Positions 34,701 to 43,225 of a DNA stretch of 64,000 bases are shown in pieces. A program made the translations under genes and the position numbers. The notes beneath the pieces were generated by a model, which saw only the letters and a program-made list of their open reading frames with translations, did not search any database and was not told where the DNA came from. Source of the stretch: Skermanella stibiiresistens SB22. Its GTDB lineage: Bacteria; Pseudomonadota; Alphaproteobacteria; Azospirillales; Azospirillaceae. Position 1 is the first letter of the stretch. Every line of letters begins with the position of its first letter. The stretch is from the NCBI RefSeq assembly GCF_000576635.1, contig NZ_AVFL01000004.1:186001-250000 (forward strand). Reading direction: 5' to 3'.

Positions 34701-36684
34701 GGTCGGTCCCGGCGGTACGGCCGAGGTCCCGCTCGACATTCCCGACTTCGATGGCCGGCTGCGGCTGATGGCGGTCGCGTGGACCGCCGGCAAGGTCGGC
34801 AGCGCCACGGCGTTCGCCAATGTCCGGGACCCCTTGTTGGCCGAAATGTCCCTGCCGCGCTTCCTGGCCCCCGGCGATGTCGCCCAGGTCACCTTGAGCC
34901 TGACCGACAGGAGCCAGAAGGGGGGCGATCTCAAGGTGCGGTTCGGCGCCGACGGCATGGTGGCGCTCCGTGATGCCGACCCGGAGTCTCCCCAGGTTTC
35001 CGGCGACATCGCGGTTCCCGGCGTCAAGCCCGGCAAGCCGGCGGTGGTCCCGCTGACGATCGTCGCCACCGGAGTCGGCGGCGGAACCATCCGCGCCGCG
35101 ATCACCGGGCCGGACGGCGCCGAGACCTCGCGCGAGTGGGCGGTGGGCGTCCGCCGGACCCAGCCCCTCGTGTCGCGCCGGCAGGTCGAGTTGATCGAGC
35201 CGGGCCGCAAGGCCGGCATCGATCCCGCCATGGTCCCGGAACCGACCGCGCTGCGGCGCGAGACGGTCAGCGTGGCGCTGTCGATCGGTGCCGCACCCGA
35301 TCTCGACCTGCCGGGGCTGCTGCTGTCGATCGACCGCCACGCCCATGGCGGAGCCGAGCAGATGACCAGCCGCGCCATGCCGCTGCTGAGACTCGGCCCG
35401 GTGATGGCGGCGCTCGACATCGCGCCGGAGGACGAGGTCCGCCCGCGCGTCCAGCGCGCGATCGACCGGCTGATGTCGGTGCAGCGCACCGACGGCGCCT
35501 TCGCCCTATGGTCCTCGCAGGGGCCCGCCGAGCTATGGCTGACCGCCTATGTGATGGATTTTCTCGGACGCGCGCGGGAGGCCGGCTACCGGGTGCCCGA
35601 GGCGCCGTGGCGGAAGGGCCTGGAGTGGCTGAAGGCCGTGCTCGACAATGCCTGGTTCGACGAGGCGGAGTTGACGGCGCGGGCCTACGCGCTTTACGCG
35701 CTGGCCGGCGCCAAGACGATCGACGTGTCGGACATCCGCTACTTCCAGGAAAGCTATTGGGAGGAGTTGCCGACCCGGCTGGCCCGCGCCCAGGTCGCGG
35801 CGGGCTTGGCCCGCCTTGGCGACGCCGACCGCGCCGGCGAGGCGTTCGGCAAGATCGACCGCCCCAGGGTCGAGCCCGACGGCATGCGCGATTTCGGCTC
35901 CGACCTGCGCGATCAGGCCGCCGTCATCGCCCTGGCGGCCGAGGCGAACGTCCCGCGCGACCGGCTGATGGAACTTGCCCGGCAACTCGCGACCATGCTG
36001 GCCGACGCGGAGGCGCTGAGCGCGCAGGAGCGCGCCTGGGTGTTGAACGCGGCGTCGGCGCTGGCCGCGAGGACCGGCGAGATCAAGCTGACGCTGGATG
36101 GCCAGCCGATAACGTCGTCCACGCCCCTGTACCGCCGGCTCCAGCCTGGCGGTCCGGCGCTCCCGGTCGAGAACACGGGATCGGCGCCGCTTTACCGCTC
36201 GATCACTCTGGCCGGCCTGCCGGTGGATCCAGCCCCGGCGGCAGCCGAGGACTTCCGCATCCAGCGCACCATCCTGGGGATGGACGGCAGCCCGGTCGAT
36301 CCCGCCAAGGTGGCGAGAAACCGCCTGCTCGTGGTGATCCTGGAGGGCGAGAGCCTGCGCCGCGAGCGGCAGCAAGCCCTGGTCGTGGACATGCTGCCGG
36401 CGGGATTGGAGATCGAGACCGTGCGGCTGGCCGACAGCGGGCAGTTGGGCGACCTGTCCTGGCTGGGAACCCTGAGCGCCGCCAACCACGTGGAGTTCCG
36501 GGAAGACCGCTTCGTGGCGGCGCTTGACCTGACGCCCGAGCAGCCCTCGTTCCGGCTGGTCTATCTGGTGCGGGCGGTGGTGCCGGGCGACTACGCCATG
36601 CCGGGCGCCTATGTCGAGGACAGCCACAGCCCCAACCTGTTCGCGCGCGGACCGGCCGGGCGTCTGGTGGTGGGGGAGGAATAG
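31786..36684 (+). CDS. Bacterial alpha-2-macroglobulin family protein, thioester Cys absent
   Basis: This 1632-aa exported protein is a bacterial alpha-2-macroglobulin, a periplasmic protease trap thought to defend the envelope. The N-terminus is a signal sequence (FWLALLVALGC); either Cys17 is a lipid anchor (imperfect lipobox VALGC) or signal peptidase I cuts at VSA-QE. MG-type beta domains follow, including DAWLYTDRGGYQPGETVFF and a bait-like region. The thioester position reads HGGAEQMTSRAMPLL: Gly1189 stands where thioester members have Cys in C-x-E-Q, so no thioester can form. The helical TED scaffold (RLMSVQRTDGAFALWSSQGP) is kept. No PBP1C gene, the usual partner, is adjacent. Confidence 0.9.
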   Translation: MGLPRPFWLALLVALGCSTAISVAVSAQEPRTDQEQSPAPVIVPTVTTPTATTAPGEAPAPDQAAFGVAGVEVLAERDSPQACFTFTHPLEKSRLIDYSTLVEVQPATRVTVTVRKDTLCVEGLSHGAHYGVTLKQGLPGAQDAVLTQDVPHELDVPDRKPALAFRGAGYILPHVGAEGLPLRTINVRRARLQVIRISDRSLVEQIYYGRISQALTELDVGGIVERSGAQVWQGEMAIGDQPNQAIVTPFPIDAAIGTLKPGVYIAVASNADREGENWEAKATQWFVISDLGLTTFAGEDGLLVFARSLTTAEPVAGIELRLLARSNAELGKLATGPDGIARFGPDTMRGTGGNAPQAVFAASPSGDMAFLDVAAATDPSERAGAPAEVAGPLDAWLYTDRGGYQPGETVFFGGLLRDADAVAVEGRSLTLRIQRPDGFEVDRRQVTDMGTGGYRLDLEIPRPAITGQWSVTAHLEPDGAPIGRVDFLVEDFAPPRVDVDLSADRDSIEAGGSVALRVEGRFRRAGPAAKLPGELAVTLRRAADPHPKFPGYRFGLVQEPFEPRRADAPGFTTGADGTAKVDFHLPELPDTSQALEAVIQGKIYDIGGRPVVREIALPIHHQPFAIGVKPRFDGDAVPEGATAAFDVVALDPDGNPVEKPALSYELVEEDYDYAWFETDGRWEYKARGQEKRLTGGSVAAGTGPRPDNRAAIEQPVGSGRFRLEVFDGETGVATSVRFSAGWWVTPTAGDRPDQVDVAVMLPKYSGGETAKVFVKPPYPAQVLVTVADRVVRQTELRRIGPEGAFLDVPVDPSWTAGVHVIATAFAPAEPIHQAGSRRAVGSAWLAVEPAPRRLSVTVAAPADLVPRGQVRIPVKVEGAEEGAEIRLTLSAVDDAMLRLTDFGTPDPAAHFLGRRQLEVDLRDVRGRLINRDDASAAARVRPVMVPPSRRRPGDPPPLRRKEMTALYSGIVTVGPGGTAEVPLDIPDFDGRLRLMAVAWTAGKVGSATAFANVRDPLLAEMSLPRFLAPGDVAQVTLSLTDRSQKGGDLKVRFGADGMVALRDADPESPQVSGDIAVPGVKPGKPAVVPLTIVATGVGGGTIRAAITGPDGAETSREWAVGVRRTQPLVSRRQVELIEPGRKAGIDPAMVPEPTALRRETVSVALSIGAAPDLDLPGLLLSIDRHAHGGAEQMTSRAMPLLRLGPVMAALDIAPEDEVRPRVQRAIDRLMSVQRTDGAFALWSSQGPAELWLTAYVMDFLGRAREAGYRVPEAPWRKGLEWLKAVLDNAWFDEAELTARAYALYALAGAKTIDVSDIRYFQESYWEELPTRLARAQVAAGLARLGDADRAGEAFGKIDRPRVEPDGMRDFGSDLRDQAAVIALAAEANVPRDRLMELARQLATMLADAEALSAQERAWVLNAASALAARTGEIKLTLDGQPITSSTPLYRRLQPGGPALPVENTGSAPLYRSITLAGLPVDPAPAAAEDFRIQRTILGMDGSPVDPAKVARNRLLVVILEGESLRRERQQALVVDMLPAGLEIETVRLADSGQLGDLSWLGTLSAANHVEFREDRFVAALDLTPEQPSFRLVYLVRAVVPGDYAMPGAYVEDSHSPNLFARGPAGRLVVGEE

Positions 36685-36718
36685 GCGGGGCGAGGAGGCC
36701 GGACGACCCTGTCACAAA

Positions 36719-39304
36719 TCAGGTTTTCTTGCGACGGGCCATCAACGGGGTCCAGTCCACGCCATCGACCTTGCCGGCTTCCCAAAAGAGGGTCAGCGTC
36801 TGGGCCGGGATGTTGAAGGGTGATCCCAGCAACATGGCCCTGTTGCCGTAACCCAGGCGTCTCTTGGCGACCCTATCCGCCATTTCCGCGGCTTTGTGGG
36901 CATCGACGCCATTGTGGCCACCACCCAGAAGCGAGCCGCCGATTTCCTCGCAGCGAGCCTTGAAGGAACTCCACGCCGCGGGATCCGGATCGTCCCGGCC
37001 GTCGAAGGCGAAGGGAATGCCGGATTCATCGATGTGGCGGTGGACGATGGCATCCATGCCGGCTTCGCGCGCCATTCTCTCGATCGTCTCGATGCCCTCG
37101 TCCCAGGCCGCCGTGAAGACGAAGCCGATCTTAATCTTTCGAAGATGAGCCTGGACCTCATCGTCGAACAACTCCCGCTGTTCGCCCAGGCTTTTGCGCC
37201 ATTCGGTCAATCCGAAGCCAGCCGCCAGTATGTCCTGGCCTTGCCCTCCCGACGCCACGAAGTCGTCGACGACGATGATCGGTGTCTCGCCGCCCTTTTT
37301 GGCCGCCTCCTCGATCGTCATGCAGGACGAAATCCCAGATCCGATCAGATCGGCGGAGTAGTAGGTCTGGATGGCGCCGCTGTCCCTGGCGCTGCCGAAA
37401 GGGACCACGACGGCACCCGAGAACGAGGGGTGACGGGCGATGAAACCCTTAATGGCGCCGACGGTATCCGACCGGTCGATCATCCTGAACCGCTTCAGCA
37501 GGCTCAAGGCGCAGTCGACATGCCCGTCATGATCGAACTGCCGGAGCCAGTTGAGAACGCGATCCCGGAGGGAGCCCTCCCCGGGGCCTGGGCGGGCATC
37601 GGCGCACGGTTCCTGATACTTGGCGAGGAGTTCGGCGAAGCGTTCGACTATCGGGATGACATCCGCCTTCGCCAGCCGCTCCGGCTTCGGCCTGATGTCG
37701 TAGGGAGCGTCGTCGTAGTATCCCGCCACCCATAACCGACGCTTCAGCGCCTCTATCCTGTCAGCGCCGCGTTTGCTGCCTTCCAGCGCCGAGGGCGGCA
37801 GACGCACCATGTGCCGGATGCGCAGCAGCTTCTCGACCGCGAGATACACCGCGTCCGCGATCGCGGGTTTCGCGAAGACGTAGCCAGTGGGCTGGTTGGA
37901 CATATAGGCATCGGCCCAGGCCGTGCGGTTGACGGTATATTCGCGGAACGGCAGCGGGGAGCCCGATACGGGCAGCAGGAAGGCCCTGGCGATCTGCGAT
38001 CCACCGGGCGTTTGTCCCAGCGTGTGGATCATGATAGAGGTTTCCAGATCGATCCGCGATGGAGCGGCGGCACCCAAGGTCACTCCCAGGATCGCCCGCA
38101 CCTCGTCGATGAGAAGGGTGCGGAAGCTCTCCCGGCTCTGCGGATGCTCGACATCCTCGAGAAAGCTGGTCAAGCCGGACTTCTGGATATCGTTCTTTTC
38201 CAAAGGGTCCGCCGGATAGCGGCGTTGGATCTGGAACGCCAGCACGGTCAGTTTCCGGGCCTTGATCGCTTTCAGCGTTCCGATGGCCTGTTCGAGCCGC
38301 TCGCGCGCTTCGGCATCCAGCCCGTCCGGAGCCACTCGCAGGGCCTCGTGGAGGGATCCGACCGTCATGGAGAGCAGGGCGTCATCATCGTATGTGTAAA
38401 CCAGTTCGAGCACGCGCTCGACCGGCACGACCTTCGCCATCGCGAGGATGGCCGCTCTCAGCATCTGCTCGATCGCGACGACCTTGGGATGCCGGTAGAT
38501 CTTGGCGTAGAGCAGGACGCGGGCGAGGTGCAGTTCATCGAGAACCGGCACGCCCGACCATTTCATGCCGAACAGGTAATGATGTTCGTCGCTCCGGCCA
38601 ACCTTGCGGGCAATCTCCTCCGGCAGTTTGGAGCTTTCAAGTCTCCGGATCGAGATCTTCTGGACAAGGCGCGAGATGTCGAGCACCGACGGCGTTCCCG
38701 CCATGCGCGCGTCACGCACGAAGTAGTCCAGCTTGTCGGCGTCGAAGGGTCCGGAGATGATTTCGTGCAAGAGCGGCAATCGGTCGTCGATCGTTTGGCC
38801 AACTATGGCCAGCGCTATCTTGTCGACGATCAGCTTGACGTTTCTCCTCCGATTGTCGTCGAAACAGATGAAGTCGTGATTGTCATCGAGCAAGACCTCC
38901 AGGAGCGAGCTCACGGCCTTCGAGTGCATCACGTAAAAGGCGAATATCTCCGATAACTGCCTGCCTTCGATCCGATGTAGTCTTGAGAACTCAGCGCTGA
39001 GTGGCTTGACGTCGGGCAGGCTTTCAAGTGCCATTTCGGATACGTGGGAAAAAGCGGCATGCCCGACGTCATGGAACAGCGCGCATAACCGAAGCAGGTT
39101 TACTTGGTCCTTGCCGATCAGGCAGGAGATCTTATTTTGAGTTCCGAGAGTATTGATCGCGGAGGTAAGATGCTGGACTTGAAAGAGCACTCCCAGCGTG
39201 TGCTCGAAGCGCGTGTGAATGGCTCGTGGATAAACCCAATGTACCACGCCCAGTTGTCGTATCGAACGGAGTCTTTGAAGAAGCGGCGAGTCGAGGATCG
39301 CCAC
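36719..39304 (-). CDS. HD phosphohydrolase / phosphoribosyltransferase-like fusion (5' end cut by in-frame TGA)
   Basis: Residue numbers are from GTG 39304, the first start after the stop. An N-terminal HD domain of the SAMHD1/dGTPase kind shows LLQRLRSIRQLG, IHTRFEHTLGV (His35), FHDVGHAAFSH (His78-Asp79) and DADKLDYFVRDARMAGT. A long helical middle follows. The C-terminal third has a phosphoribosyltransferase-type PRPP loop, IIVVDDFVASGGQG (Asp680-Asp681), in a setting that resembles the PRTase-CE domain of prokaryotic conflict systems. The frame runs upstream to an ATG at 39460 but is broken by TGA (39332-39334), so the open part lacks its first 52 codons. No ribosome site precedes GTG 39304. 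It may be a fresh pseudogene, a readthrough gene or a restart. Nucleotide-based defence is inference. Confidence 0.75.
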   Translation of the reverse strand: MAILDSPLLQRLRSIRQLGVVHWVYPRAIHTRFEHTLGVLFQVQHLTSAINTLGTQNKISCLIGKDQVNLLRLCALFHDVGHAAFSHVSEMALESLPDVKPLSAEFSRLHRIEGRQLSEIFAFYVMHSKAVSSLLEVLLDDNHDFICFDDNRRRNVKLIVDKIALAIVGQTIDDRLPLLHEIISGPFDADKLDYFVRDARMAGTPSVLDISRLVQKISIRRLESSKLPEEIARKVGRSDEHHYLFGMKWSGVPVLDELHLARVLLYAKIYRHPKVVAIEQMLRAAILAMAKVVPVERVLELVYTYDDDALLSMTVGSLHEALRVAPDGLDAEARERLEQAIGTLKAIKARKLTVLAFQIQRRYPADPLEKNDIQKSGLTSFLEDVEHPQSRESFRTLLIDEVRAILGVTLGAAAPSRIDLETSIMIHTLGQTPGGSQIARAFLLPVSGSPLPFREYTVNRTAWADAYMSNQPTGYVFAKPAIADAVYLAVEKLLRIRHMVRLPPSALEGSKRGADRIEALKRRLWVAGYYDDAPYDIRPKPERLAKADVIPIVERFAELLAKYQEPCADARPGPGEGSLRDRVLNWLRQFDHDGHVDCALSLLKRFRMIDRSDTVGAIKGFIARHPSFSGAVVVPFGSARDSGAIQTYYSADLIGSGISSCMTIEEAAKKGGETPIIVVDDFVASGGQGQDILAAGFGLTEWRKSLGEQRELFDDEVQAHLRKIKIGFVFTAAWDEGIETIERMAREAGMDAIVHRHIDESGIPFAFDGRDDPDPAAWSSFKARCEEIGGSLLGGGHNGVDAHKAAEMADRVAKRRLGYGNRAMLLGSPFNIPAQTLTLFWEAGKVDGVDWTPLMARRKKT

Positions 39305-39331
39305 CTCGACAGGTGTCAGGCTGATCGTTCC

Positions 39332-39460
39332 TCAAACGGCGTCATTGATCTCTTTCCGGGTGAAGGTTTGATCCGCGTCCCTGATCTCGGCGACATAATC
39401 GTCCAACAGCGATGACGCGAAACGTCCGGCGAGCGCTTCGACTTCCTTCAAGGAAAACAT
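39332..39460 (-). pseudogene. 5' fragment of the HD/PRTase gene, ended by TGA at codon 43
   Basis: From ATG 39460 the frame encodes 42 residues (MFSLKEVEALAGRFASSLLD through TFTRKEINDAV), then TGA at 39332-39334, then continues in the same frame as GTISLTPVEVAILDSP into the HD domain. HD phosphohydrolases commonly have D-x-[VL]-[HW]-G-x-I before the L-x-x-x-E segment, so a Trp codon TGG changed to TGA is the simplest reading. The rest of the gene is intact. Confidence 0.7.
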
Positions 39461-39498
39461 TCGGCCTGCCAAAAAACAGAAAGAAATCTCTCCTTCTG

Positions 39499-39885
39499 CT
39501 ATAGGTCGGCAAAGTGTTTTTCAACTATTTTTTCCAAAAACGCGCGAGGAAGAGGTATTTTTCCGAGGTAGCGTTCGGCTCTGGGCTGATCAAGTTTGAT
39601 TTCGAATGTTCTGAAGGTCGGGTTGTTGAGCGCGATCAACTCCTTTTCCTTCGCGGCGAGCAGGGTGTCGCGAAGGCAAACCGAGTCTCCGTGGAACTTA
39701 TCGACGTAGAAGGTGAAATTGGGTGTCACCTCCAGGTCTTGCTCGTGGGTGACCAAATCTTCGAAAGCCCTTTGGAACCGTTCATCCAGTTCAGTATCGG
39801 TCAGCACGAAGTTCCTGCGATTTTGCAGCGCGAGAACCGAGATGACTCCGGCGACGAACTGATCGGAAGTAAGGATCTGAAGCAT
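39499..39885 (-). CDS. Unknown 128-aa protein upstream of the HD/PRTase gene
   Basis: This 128-aa soluble protein ends 38 bp before ATG 39460 of the HD/PRTase gene, so the two look like one operon. I do not recognise the family. It begins MLQILTSDQFVAGVISVLAL, has an acidic middle (DTELDERFQRAFEDLVTHE) and ends with PLPRAFLEKIVEKHFADL; predicted mixed alpha/beta, no membrane segment, no signal peptide, one Cys. Its DNA is less GC-rich than the core genes around it. A function as the partner or regulator of the HD/PRTase protein is suggested by position only. Confidence 0.6.
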   Translation of the reverse strand: MLQILTSDQFVAGVISVLALQNRRNFVLTDTELDERFQRAFEDLVTHEQDLEVTPNFTFYVDKFHGDSVCLRDTLLAAKEKELIALNNPTFRTFEIKLDQPRAERYLGKIPLPRAFLEKIVEKHFADL

Positions 39886-40384
39886 GAACTATCTTCAACC
39901 TTTTGGTGTTTCATGGTCCTTGCGTACAAGGTATAGCGAAGTGCGGGGCATGGTACACGATCTATCGCGATGGCTTGAGAGGCTGGTGCCGCGGCTTGTC
40001 GTCCAGAGCCATCCAAGTGACATTACCCGCGACGGTTTGGCGCTGTCCCACACGCCATGATCCTCACCGGATCAATAACTTACATCAAGGCACCCGTGGC
40101 GGGGTCCTGTTTGGGCGGAACACGCGGCGGCATATCCGCCTTTTATGGTTAGATCGAACGGTTCGCCCGCTCACGCGTGATCATCGCGCCATGAGTGGCG
40201 GCTTCGCTTGAGCGGGGCCTCGTCCGAGGGCCATGCCACGGCAGGAGACGAAAGCTCCTCGATCTTCAGTGGGTCGACTCGGCGTCTTTCAAGGAGCGCC
40301 TCGCGATCTCGGCACGCGATACCTGGACGTCGGCAATCCGCCCGGCCCAAATCCGCGAGCGATGGCGACCGCCGCCGGCCGCTC
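39886..40384. other. Gene-free stretch upstream of the HD/PRTase operon
   Basis: About 500 bp with no open frame that looks coding: the small frames here have biased, shadow-like composition and no ribosome sites. GC content is lower at 39886-40150 than in the core. It should hold the minus-strand promoter of the 128-aa/HD operon, but no clear -35/-10 pair was found. No integrase, tRNA or direct-repeat junction was seen. Confidence 0.6.
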
Positions 40385-40582
40385 TCACGCTCTCCCGGCG
40401 CCGGTTCCCGCTTGGCGGGCGCTGGTCCGTCGGCGGGACGTGACGAAAAGGATCGCGGCCAGCAGCAGCATCACCAGTCCCAGGGCGATGTAGAACGCTA
40501 TGGCGATCCCGATCGTGGCGGTGCCCATGAGCACGAGCAATAGGAGCCACACTCCCAGCGCCACGATAGCGCGGTCGGACAT
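40385..40582 (-). CDS. Small two-helix membrane protein, hypothetical
   Basis: This 65-aa protein is mostly two hydrophobic helices (about residues 5-22 and 25-47) followed by an Arg-rich cytoplasmic tail (SRRRTSARQ). AGGGGTG precedes the ATG on the minus strand. It stands alone, divergent from the Mrp operon. Small proteins of this kind are common next to transporters, but there is no recognisable family. Confidence 0.5.
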   Translation of the reverse strand: MSDRAIVALGVWLLLLVLMGTATIGIAIAFYIALGLVMLLLAAILFVTSRRRTSARQAGTGAGRA

Positions 40583-40680
40583 CTAACACCCCTGCAACTT
40601 TGTCTCCCTTGCCTCGACTATAAGCGCGCGCCAACCAAGACACGCGCGGCAAGCTGTCGCTGCCAGCTTTCCCGAGCGAA

Positions 40681-40686
40681 TATAAT
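40681..40686 (+). promoter_or_regulatory. Perfect -10 hexamer upstream of the Mrp operon
   Basis: TATAAT lies 110 bp before the leader ATG and 136 bp before mrpA, in a local AT-rich tract (40678-40710). No good -35 is found at 17 nt, so the promoter may depend on an activator or use another sigma factor. Confidence 0.4.
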
Positions 40687-40790
40687 AAAATTCAAATAAA
40701 ACCATTCATGTTGAAACAGGTCGGTCGTTCCCCATATAGCCCCCGTCTTTTCGAGCAAAATCAACAGTCGACCAGTCGGCAGGGGGAACC

Positions 40791-40823
40791 ATGGAACTCA
40801 CGGCGAAGTTTCGCCGATGCTGA
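40791..40823 (+). CDS. Possible 10-codon leader ORF overlapping the mrpA start
   Basis: ATG 40791, preceded by AGGGGGA, opens a 10-residue frame [10 protein letters not shown] ending in TGA at 40821-40823. The mrpA ATG (40817) lies within its last two codons and itself has no clear ribosome site. Translation of the leader could therefore deliver ribosomes to mrpA. A real product is not shown; it may only mark the entry site. Confidence 0.35.
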   Translation: MELTAKFRRC

Positions 40824-43225
40824 GTGCCATTCTCGGCATCTTCGCGTGGGCGGTGATCGCACCAATTGTCGCACGCCGATGGCCTCGTCACGCCGGATGG
40901 GTCCTCGCGATCCCGCCAGCATTCCTGACGGTCTGGTTCGCCTCCTTCGTCCCGGGGATCGCGGCGGGCGAGGCCGTGCGCGAGGTGACGCCCTGGATAC
41001 CAGGGCTCGGCGTCAACCTGTCCTTTTACCTTGATGGGCTGAGCGTCACCTTCGCGCTGATGATCTGCGGCATCGGCGCCCTGATCGTCGTCTATTCCGG
41101 CGGCTACCTGCGTGGCGACGCCATGCTGCCGCGCTTCTTCCTGTTCATCCTGGCCTTCATGGGCTCGATGCTGGGAGTGGTGCTGGCGGACAACGTCATC
41201 GCCCTGATCGTGTTCTGGGAGCTGACCAGCGTCACCTCGTTCCTGCTGATCGGCTACCTGCACGACAGTCCCCAGTCGCGCCGCTCCGCCTTGCAGGCCC
41301 TGCTGGTGACCTCGCTGGGCGGTCTGATCATGATGGCCGGGCTGATCCTGCTGGGGATCGTCGGAGGCGGTTTCGAACTGTCCGAACTGGCCGACCGCGG
41401 CGGGTTCCTGCGGGAACATCCATACTATACCGCGATCCTCTTCCTGATCCTGGCCGGTGCCTTCACCAAGTCGGCGCAGTTCCCCTTCCACTTCTGGTTG
41501 CCCAACGCGATGGACGCGCCGACCCCGGTCAGCGCGTACCTGCATTCCGCCACCATGGTCAAGGCGGGCATCTACCTGATGGCGAGGCTCGCCCCGACGC
41601 TGGGCGGGACGGAAGCCTGGACGCTCACCCTCGTGACGGTCGGCTCCATCACGGCGGTGCTGGGCGCCGTGCTGGCGGTCCGACAGACGGACCTCAAGCG
41701 CATCCTCGCCTACACCACGATCACCGCCCTGGGCCAGCTGACCATGCTGATCGGAATCGGCGGGACCTACGCGCTGGAGACCTTCACCGTCTATCTGCTG
41801 GCCCACGCCTGCTACAAGGGCGCGCTGTTCATGGGTGTCGGCGCGGTCGATCACGAGACCGGCACGCGGCAGGTCGGCGAGTTGGGCGGTCTGCTCCGGC
41901 TGATGCCGGTGACCGCCGCCGCGATAGGCTTGGCGGCCCTGTCCAACGCCGGCCTGCCACCCTTCCTGGGCTTCATCGGCAAGGAGTTCATGTACTCCAG
42001 CACGCTGGGTCTGGCGGAGGATGGCGGCATGCCGGCGCTCGGTTGGGTCGTCACCGCCGCGATGGTCGTCTCCAACGCGTTGATGATGGTCACCGCCGGT
42101 CTGGTCTTCATCAAGCCCTTCCTGGGCGCGCGGACCGAAACTCCCAAAGCGGCCCACGAGGCGCCCATCGGCCTGTGGCTCGGACCCATCGTCCTCGCCG
42201 CCGCCGGTCTTGGTCTGGGCGTGTTCCATGGCGAGCTGGAGCGCCTGCTGGTGGCGCCGGTCGCGGCCTCGCTGGCCGGGCGGCCGATGGAGGTCCACAT
42301 CTACCTATGGGGAGGGTTGACGCCGCCGCTCTGGCTCAGCGTCGCCACGGTGGCCCTGGGCATCGTCCTCTACCTTGGTTGGCCGCGCGTCAAGGCCGGG
42401 TTCGACGGCGTGGCGGCGGCGCTCCGCTACGACTCGGACAGGGGATGGGATGGCTTCCTGAAGGGGCTGGTCAAGCTCGCCGCCGCGCAGACGCGCGTGA
42501 TCCAATCCGGCTATCTCCGTCACTACGTCATGTTCACCATCACGTTCACCACGGTGGCGATCGCCGCGACGATGGTGGCCTTCGACGCCTTGACCGCTCC
42601 CTCGCTGATGGAGTTGGACGCCCCATACACCGCCTGGGCGCTGGCCTTGATCGTGCTGACGGCGACGGCGGCGGCGGTGCTGGCGACGTCCAGGCTGGTT
42701 GCGATCCTGTCGCTCGGCGTGGTCGGTGTCGTCATCGCCCTGATCTTCCTGCTCTACGGCGCTCCCGACGTGGCGATCACCCAGTTCATGGTCGAGACGC
42801 TGGTCGTCATCATCGTGGCGCTCGTCCTCGCCCGGCTGCCGCGCCTGACCGCCTTCGCGCGGCCCAACCGGCGCAGCGCGCTTCGCGACGCCGTCATCTC
42901 GATCGCGTTCGGCGCGGTCGTCACGGCGCTGATGCTGTCGGTCATCGACCTGCCGATCCCGCTGGACCTCAGTGATTTCTTCGCCAGCCGCAGCCTCACC
43001 GAAGGATTCGGGCGGAATGTGGTCAACGTGATCCTGGTCGATTTCCGGGCGGTCGACACGCTGGGCGAGGTCCTCGTCGTGACGACCGCCGGGCTCGGCG
43101 CCTTCAGCCTGCTGAAGGCGCGGCCCAAACGCGCGCGCCGCGAGTCTCCCGAGGACGCCGACGCCACCTCATCCCAACAGGACGGCAAACCGTCCGTGAT
43201 CGAACAGAATGGAGACCGTCCGTGA
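40817..43225 (+). CDS. mrpA: Mrp-type Na+/H+ antiporter subunit A
   Basis: This 802-aa polytopic membrane protein is the largest subunit of the multi-subunit cation/proton antiporter, homologous to complex I subunit NuoL. NuoL-like motifs include [16 protein letters not shown] with the conserved Glu, [27 protein letters not shown] (quoted in parts: [14 protein letters not shown], then [12 protein letters not shown]) and [15 protein letters not shown]. The C-terminal part carries the MbhB-like extension with [19 protein letters not shown] and a charged tail. It is the first gene of a seven-gene operon. Confidence 0.92.
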   Translation: MLSAILGIFAWAVIAPIVARRWPRHAGWVLAIPPAFLTVWFASFVPGIAAGEAVREVTPWIPGLGVNLSFYLDGLSVTFALMICGIGALIVVYSGGYLRGDAMLPRFFLFILAFMGSMLGVVLADNVIALIVFWELTSVTSFLLIGYLHDSPQSRRSALQALLVTSLGGLIMMAGLILLGIVGGGFELSELADRGGFLREHPYYTAILFLILAGAFTKSAQFPFHFWLPNAMDAPTPVSAYLHSATMVKAGIYLMARLAPTLGGTEAWTLTLVTVGSITAVLGAVLAVRQTDLKRILAYTTITALGQLTMLIGIGGTYALETFTVYLLAHACYKGALFMGVGAVDHETGTRQVGELGGLLRLMPVTAAAIGLAALSNAGLPPFLGFIGKEFMYSSTLGLAEDGGMPALGWVVTAAMVVSNALMMVTAGLVFIKPFLGARTETPKAAHEAPIGLWLGPIVLAAAGLGLGVFHGELERLLVAPVAASLAGRPMEVHIYLWGGLTPPLWLSVATVALGIVLYLGWPRVKAGFDGVAAALRYDSDRGWDGFLKGLVKLAAAQTRVIQSGYLRHYVMFTITFTTVAIAATMVAFDALTAPSLMELDAPYTAWALALIVLTATAAAVLATSRLVAILSLGVVGVVIALIFLLYGAPDVAITQFMVETLVVIIVALVLARLPRLTAFARPNRRSALRDAVISIAFGAVVTALMLSVIDLPIPLDLSDFFASRSLTEGFGRNVVNVILVDFRAVDTLGEVLVVTTAGLGAFSLLKARPKRARRESPEDADATSSQQDGKPSVIEQNGDRP

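Noticed and set aside
39104-39415. Plus-strand frame over the 5' part of the HD/PRTase gene
   Set aside because: It is opposite the conserved HD domain and its upstream codons; no ribosome site.
40195-40543. Several overlapping short plus-strand frames
   Set aside because: All are Arg/Ser/Pro-biased, lack ribosome sites and overlap the more plausible small membrane protein on the minus strand.
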